Shown here: one piece after another, positions 59,701 through 64,000 of the stretch
Layout: the number at the start of each line of letters is the position of its first letter
Position numbering within the stretch: the stretch's first letter is position 1
Source of the DNA: Pseudophaeomoniella oleicola
Lineage: Eukaryota > Ascomycota > Eurotiomycetes > Phaeomoniellales > Phaeomoniellaceae
Length of the DNA: 64,000 nt
NCBI GenBank assembly: GCA_003868215.1
Contig: QWDQ01000054.1
Span: forward strand, 122,816 to 186,815
Direction of reading: 5' to 3'
Translations under genes and position numbers: made by a program
The notes under the pieces: model-generated
The model's input: the letters and a program-made list of their open reading frames with translations, nothing else
Databases searched by the model: none
What the model was told of the DNA's origin: nothing

Positions 59701-60761
59701 AATGCAAATCCATAGATCCTTTCCCCACGGCACAGTGCTCCGAAGGATTGATGCTTCAAGTACCGTTTGTGGTCAGCCAGGAACTTTCGACGTGCATCAC
59801 CTCTGAGCTTCGTCAGCGACTCTAAGCCGCTACGGCACCGCACCGCAAGTGAAGGGCGCTTCGCCTTCATTGCGTTCCCTGCATTTATGCCGACCACGAC
59901 GAGTTTGCCGAGTTTCAAGGCTTGAGATCTGCCTTGCTTCCTCCCCGTAGCGATCCTCAAGTCGTCGCGGATCTCATGTAACATATCCTCGCGCAGCAAG
60001 CGGAACTGGTTTTCCAAATGTAAGCCTGCCCGTTCTGAGACATCTGTTTCCTTGACCTCCTCTGCTGTGCGGTAGAATGGCGTCTCGGTGGCGAGAAATT
60101 CGTCCGCCGTTGGGTAGATTGCGATTTCTCGAAAGTTCGCGAAGTCGTTGTCGTGGCGGCCACCGGCAGCATATGGCTGCTGCGCGGCGGAGCATGACGA
60201 CCGTTGGAGATCGAAGGCCTTTTGAATCTTGTAGCCCAATTGGCGGGTTTCAAGCGCTGCTGCTCCAAGCAAGCTTCCGTCTTCCAGGATCTCCCTGACA
60301 TCTCCCAATATATCGATTCCTGACTTCGAGGGAAGGATGAGGAGTTCGAACACCAACCACGCAAACGAGTGAAGAGCGCCATCGGAAAGCGAGTGTGTAG
60401 TGAAAAGCTGTTTCATCGCGTTCCAGAGCGTAGTCGGCTGAGCGATGGTAATCAGTATTTGCTGCAATACCGCACCGTCCATCAAAGCCTTGACCATCGG
60501 ACCGGAGAAGTACGTGAGAAACCTGAGTGTGTGATCCTGGATGAAAGCTGCAGAAACGTCTACTCGGACAGCACCGTGAATAGCTTCTAAGCCAAAGGGT
60601 GTCGACACTATGACCTCCAAACATTGTTCCGGAGACCGTTGTGCTCTCACCGACTCGAAGAAGAGTTGAGCGTCTGCCGAACTGGTGATCCTTCGTTTCC
60701 CGGCGATTACATCCTTGAAGAACCGATTTAGCTTTCCTGTGCGACCTGAGGTATCTGCCAT
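53709..60761 (-). CDS. ZNFX1-like RNA helicase / NFX1 zinc-finger / triple AAA ATPase fusion
   Basis: Five exons (59297-60761, 57793-59241, 57395-57731, 56657-57342, 53709-56599) give 2275 residues, with introns of 52-61 nt. Residues 1-480 are the ZNFX1-type region. The superfamily-1 helicase has its P-loop GPPGTGKS near 489, VEEAGEILESH, GDHKQLRP, QHRMHP, DNFQGEESD near 972 and LNVLLSRAR. Cysteine-rich NFX1-like residues lie near 1065-1130 (YCPDGGCTEAC, CGLHQCQLRCH), followed by a charged coiled coil near 1140-1240. Three CbbX/SpoVK-like AAA modules have GNPGTGKTT near 1313, GNPGTGKTT near 1588 and GPPGTGKTT near 1864, each with DEAY. The tail has CPAGYQWIKQSGGYRCAGG. ZNFX1 homologues act in RNA silencing and antiviral RNA sensing. 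This fungal fusion has no role I can assert. All ATPase motifs look intact. Confidence 0.92.
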
Positions 60762-61276
60762 TATATCATGCTTGAATCAATTTCTACCGTAATACTGAAT
60801 TGAAAGTCAGGTTAGGGCGGGGAGACTCGCAACATCAATGAAAAGTTCGTTTGTTCATCTCTGCAGGCCTTTTCGAGTCGGATCGGTGCAGAGTGAGTTG
60901 GCATGCAAGGGTGTGGCGGGGTAAAGTAGAATAAGTGTGGTGTCTTCAGGCCGGAATGTATGTGTGTATGTGCAGTACGAATGTAGGTATGTAGCCTTAT
61001 CTATGCATGCAGGTGTGCAGGAGGTGTGCAGGAGGTATGCATGTCTGCCTGACCAGCGGTAACCAGGATCACTTTCCATTGGCGATAAGCAACAGGGAAA
61101 GTCAGCGTGGGGTATTCAGTGGTCAATTGTCCGTATATAAGGAATCAGGCTGAGGGAACCCAAGATCATCCGCCTGCCAAAAAAAAAAGACAAGGAGAGG
61201 GAGGAAAGCAATTTACGAAAACATCATTTTACTGTTCAACATTGCCTGTCGCCCGCCAATTTTAGTTTATTTCACC
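60762..61276. other. Divergent promoter, helicase-AAA / conserved gene
   Basis: 515 nt between two outward genes, including a TGCAGGTGTGCAGGAGG direct repeat near 61009-61040 and an A10 run near 61180. No gene seen. Confidence 0.65.
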
Positions 61277-62798
61277 ATGCAAACTGATAGATATAGACCG
61301 ATTCCTGGCCACAGAGGGAGGGGGCGAGGGCGGGGGCGTTGGTCATCGGCTTCAGCTACCTCTAGACTACCAGTTTCCCCCTCTCTCCCTCTAGGCGATA
61401 TGCTTCAGACCTTCAATCTGAGCGACTTGGAGAATGATAGTGCGCCATTCAAGAGGACTGCACGAATCACTGATTGCGAGTTTGTGGCATCGTACAATTG
61501 GCTAGACGGTAAAACGAAGCAGTCTAAACTGCTCGTTCCAGGTGAAACACATCCCCTTTCTGCGATGTGAGAACGTGTACTGAAGCATGATCCTCCCCCA
61601 ACTAGGCAAACCACCTCGTTGGACACCACTCGACGCGGTAACACGCCTGCCCGAAGATAACGGTCAGTATTTTCGAGATCAGAATGCTGCACGATGTCCA
61701 CAGCATCCTATGGAGCCGGCCATCACGACCGCCTTGACAATGGCTCCTGAGAAGTGTCTCGGGTTGGACGTGGTGGCCTGTAGTAGTACACTGGGTAATC
61801 TGTTACGCTTCGTCAGAGGCCGCGCCCAAGACAAACCCTTTCGCATCTTGGTCGAGAACGTGAATGGCACTGTCTTCTTCATTCGAAGAGAAAACTCACC
61901 TACTGAGCTCATCGAAGGGGTCCGTGGGTTTGGACATTCTTTTCCAGAGGCTTACACGACGTGGGATGCTGATGTCAAAGGCTCGGCTTCACATCAGCGG
62001 ATGATCCGTTACAGCTTCGGTGGGCTCAGTGTCATGTTGCGTTTTGAAGGGGACGGATACATCGCAGAGGAGCAGACCACCACCAGCAAGACCACCACCA
62101 GGGAGGCTTCCGGGTCGACATCCGACCCTACCAGCGATACATCTATACGCATTCTTATCGAGGAGCTGTCGACCGCCCTGTTGCCACCACCTTCTGGAAA
62201 GGAATCACGCATGCGATCAGAATTGCAAATCGAGCACACCACCAGCTCAACCATCATCGACCAGAGCCTCATTTTCGATCTCAAGACACGCAGCACGCGA
62301 AAGAAGGGTCAAGATATACTCGGCGAAGAGGTCCTTCCCCGCCTCTGGGCCACACGGATCTCAAATTTCATCTTGGCCTGGCACACCGACGGCTCGTTCG
62401 ACGAAATCGAGATCATGGACGTCAGCAACGAAATCGAGGAATGGGAGGCGACTCACAACGAAGAAGCCGCCATGTTAGCCGCTCTCGTCCATCGAATCGT
62501 TGGCTTTGCTCGCGACAAGCCCGGACGCAAGTTCGAAGTGTGTCATCGCCCTGATGAACGTACAAGCAAGCTCGAGATACGTGATCGGTGTTCGGACGTG
62601 GGTGGTGATGATGACGCTCTGTCTGGTGAAGTGAGAGAGTTGTGGATAAGAAATAGTATCACGCACAAAGAAAAAGACGTCACCGCCACCACCACCGCTG
62701 GAGAAGAAGCAGATATTGCATGGGCAGACACCGATCCTCGGGAAGACTATACCGCGTGCAACGAATCGTGTGGCTACTGTGGGCAGTGCAACTGGTAG
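61277..62798 (+). CDS. Fungal-specific conserved protein of unknown function
   Basis: Two exons (61277-61541, 61606-62798; 64-nt intron GTGAAA...AACTAG) give 485 residues and join LLVPG to KPPRWTPL. Family features are: an Arg/Gly-rich N-terminus (GRGRGRGRW), CEFVASYNWLD, PPRWTPLDAV, YFRDQNAARCPQHPMEP, the DVVACSSTLGNLLRFV block, FRILVENVNGTVFFIRRE, RGFGHSFPEAYTTW, RYSFGGLSVMLRFEGDGYI, and the cysteine-rich end TACNESCGYCGQCNW. I recall homologues in Eurotiales and relatives labelled geranylgeranyl pyrophosphate synthetase, but no DDxxD prenyl-diphosphate site is visible, so that label looks wrong. The middle has a Thr/Ser-rich low-complexity insert (about 62080-62150). RNA binding would fit the RG-rich start but is only a guess. 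Confidence 0.85.
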
Positions 62799-64000
62799 GT
62801 CCGGTCGTACTAATTGATTTGATTCTGGGATTGGCGCTTGAAGCTGCAACGACTACATAAAAATCTTTTTTATATGAAATAAAATCACAATTCTGACATA
62901 TGGTATCACATCGTGCATCTCTCATTCTTACTTCTAACCAGCCTTGACACGTTCTCAGCCCATTGCAAACCCCACCCTATAAGTTATTAGTATATATAAC
63001 AATCTGAACAGTTCCATAAGAAGCACCACAACTACCCTAGTCATAGCAAAACCAGGCAGGCTCCCAGAGTCCCACAGTAACCTTCCCTCCCTTTGAGAAA
63101 AAACATCCTTTAAAATTTCACAAATTCATCTTCCTATTAATCCGATAGGATAAAAATACATTCTACCTACCCCCTTTTCCACCCTCAGACTATTAATCAG
63201 ATTAGCTGCCGAGCGTGAGGAAGAGTAATGCTTACTATATATGCTGTTATTAAATCAAACCCAAACTCTCCATGTTGGAAAGTTCCAGCAAGCAAGCAAG
63301 CAAGCAAGCTCGCTCCTGGGCCAAATAGATGGGGGGACCTTCTGGCTCTGTATGAAGAACCAGCGAGTAATAAAGGAAGGAGAAAGACTATTTTCAGGCA
63401 GACTGTATATATATCTATATATACGCCAAAGTCCCGAGGTTTATTATTATTATTATTATTATTATTGCGCATTTTGCTCGCTTCATTTGATCAATGTCGA
63501 TTCTCTGAGAACCTTTGTGTTTATTCCCTTCTGATACATACACAGCTTGTATGACTGCCTGCCTACCTACCTAGGCTATCTAGGTTGACGGACCTTGGTA
63601 AAGTCTACTACTGATGATCTGATTCTTGTGCGTGCCTGTTACGTCGAGATGGACACACGGACGGACAGACGAGGTAGAAAAATTGTGTCATCCGGTTAGA
63701 ATTATATTGGACTATATATATATATATATATCTTTATGAGTACTGGTTTTGGTCTGTCCAGTCTGTTTTCATAGAGAGGGGCGGGGGGCTATGACAGCAT
63801 GGTAAGTCTCGAACTCATTGGGGGGGGGGGGGGGGGGGGGGTTTTTTTTTTTTTTTTCTTTTTAAAAGAGGGGGGACGTGTTTTTATATGAACAGTGGAA
63901 GAAAAAAAATTTTTTTTTTTTCCCTCACGCCATCAATCACGAATAGTCCAAGAAGGAGTATCCTTCGGGCCTGAAACTTACTCTCATCCTCGCATCAGTT
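62799..64000. other. Intergenic, low-complexity, homopolymer-rich end
   Basis: No gene seen. Contains a GCAA microsatellite (63288-63308), ATT repeat (63441-63466), (AT)n (63713-63730) and an extreme homopolymer cluster (63820-63921). Confidence 0.75.
63820..63921. repeat. G22-T16 and A8-T12 homopolymer cluster
   Basis: A 22-base G run (63820-63841) is directly followed by 16 T (63842-63857), then A- and G-rich sequence and A8T12 (63902-63921). Exact lengths are likely unreliable in any assembly. Confidence 0.9.

Overview
This 64 kb window is nuclear DNA of a filamentous ascomycete (Pezizomycotina). The evidence is short 44-72 nt spliceosomal introns with GTRNGT donors and CTAAC/CTGAC branch sites, a cell-wall alpha-1,3-glucan synthase, HET-domain and NACHT-type incompatibility genes, a BAHD acyltransferase, a fungal ferric reductase, and wide intergenic gaps full of microsatellites. 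I cannot name the genus from sequence alone. No rRNA, tRNA, CRISPR array or intact transposon was found.

Layout. 1-31 kb is an accessory, immunity-like and decay-rich stretch. It holds a PNP-NACHT NLR cut by the window edge (1-1647), a back-to-back pair of 5'-truncated genes (an MFS transporter remnant and a transcription-factor remnant, 2681-4670), an intact HET gene (5367-7571), a membrane-anchored lysozyme-fold protein (9204-10762), DBR1 (11810-13307), an F-box protein (13869-15249) and a NACHT-ankyrin NLR with near-identical 99-nt ankyrin repeats (16248-19610). After these come two related orphan multi-pass membrane genes (22720-23307 and 27660-28415) on either side of a dead superfamily-1 helicase with an acidic tail (24285-25830), then a decayed HET gene (29829-30920). 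Two inverted clusters of a B-box-containing short repeat lie at about 20.6 kb and 31.3 kb.

33-64 kb is more orderly and most genes there are intact. It contains a four-exon ferric reductase (33186-35589), the 2401-residue alpha-1,3-glucan synthase (38254-45636), a BAHD acyltransferase (49435-50925), a METTL7-like methyltransferase (52061-53022), a 2275-residue fusion of a ZNFX1/UPF1-like RNA helicase, an NFX1-type zinc-finger stretch and three CbbX-like AAA ATPases (53709-60761), and a fungal-specific conserved protein of unknown function (61277-62798). Gaps of 2-4 kb carry only low-complexity sequence.

How the genes fit together. The two NLRs, the HET protein and the HET relic belong to the non-self recognition class. 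DBR1 and the ZNFX1-like helicase act on RNA. The glucan synthase and ferric reductase serve the cell envelope. The acyltransferase and methyltransferase lie next to each other, but no polyketide, peptide or terpene core enzyme is present, so a biosynthetic cluster is not supported. Exon coordinates were inferred by eye from splice signals and reading-frame continuity and have not been tested against RNA data.
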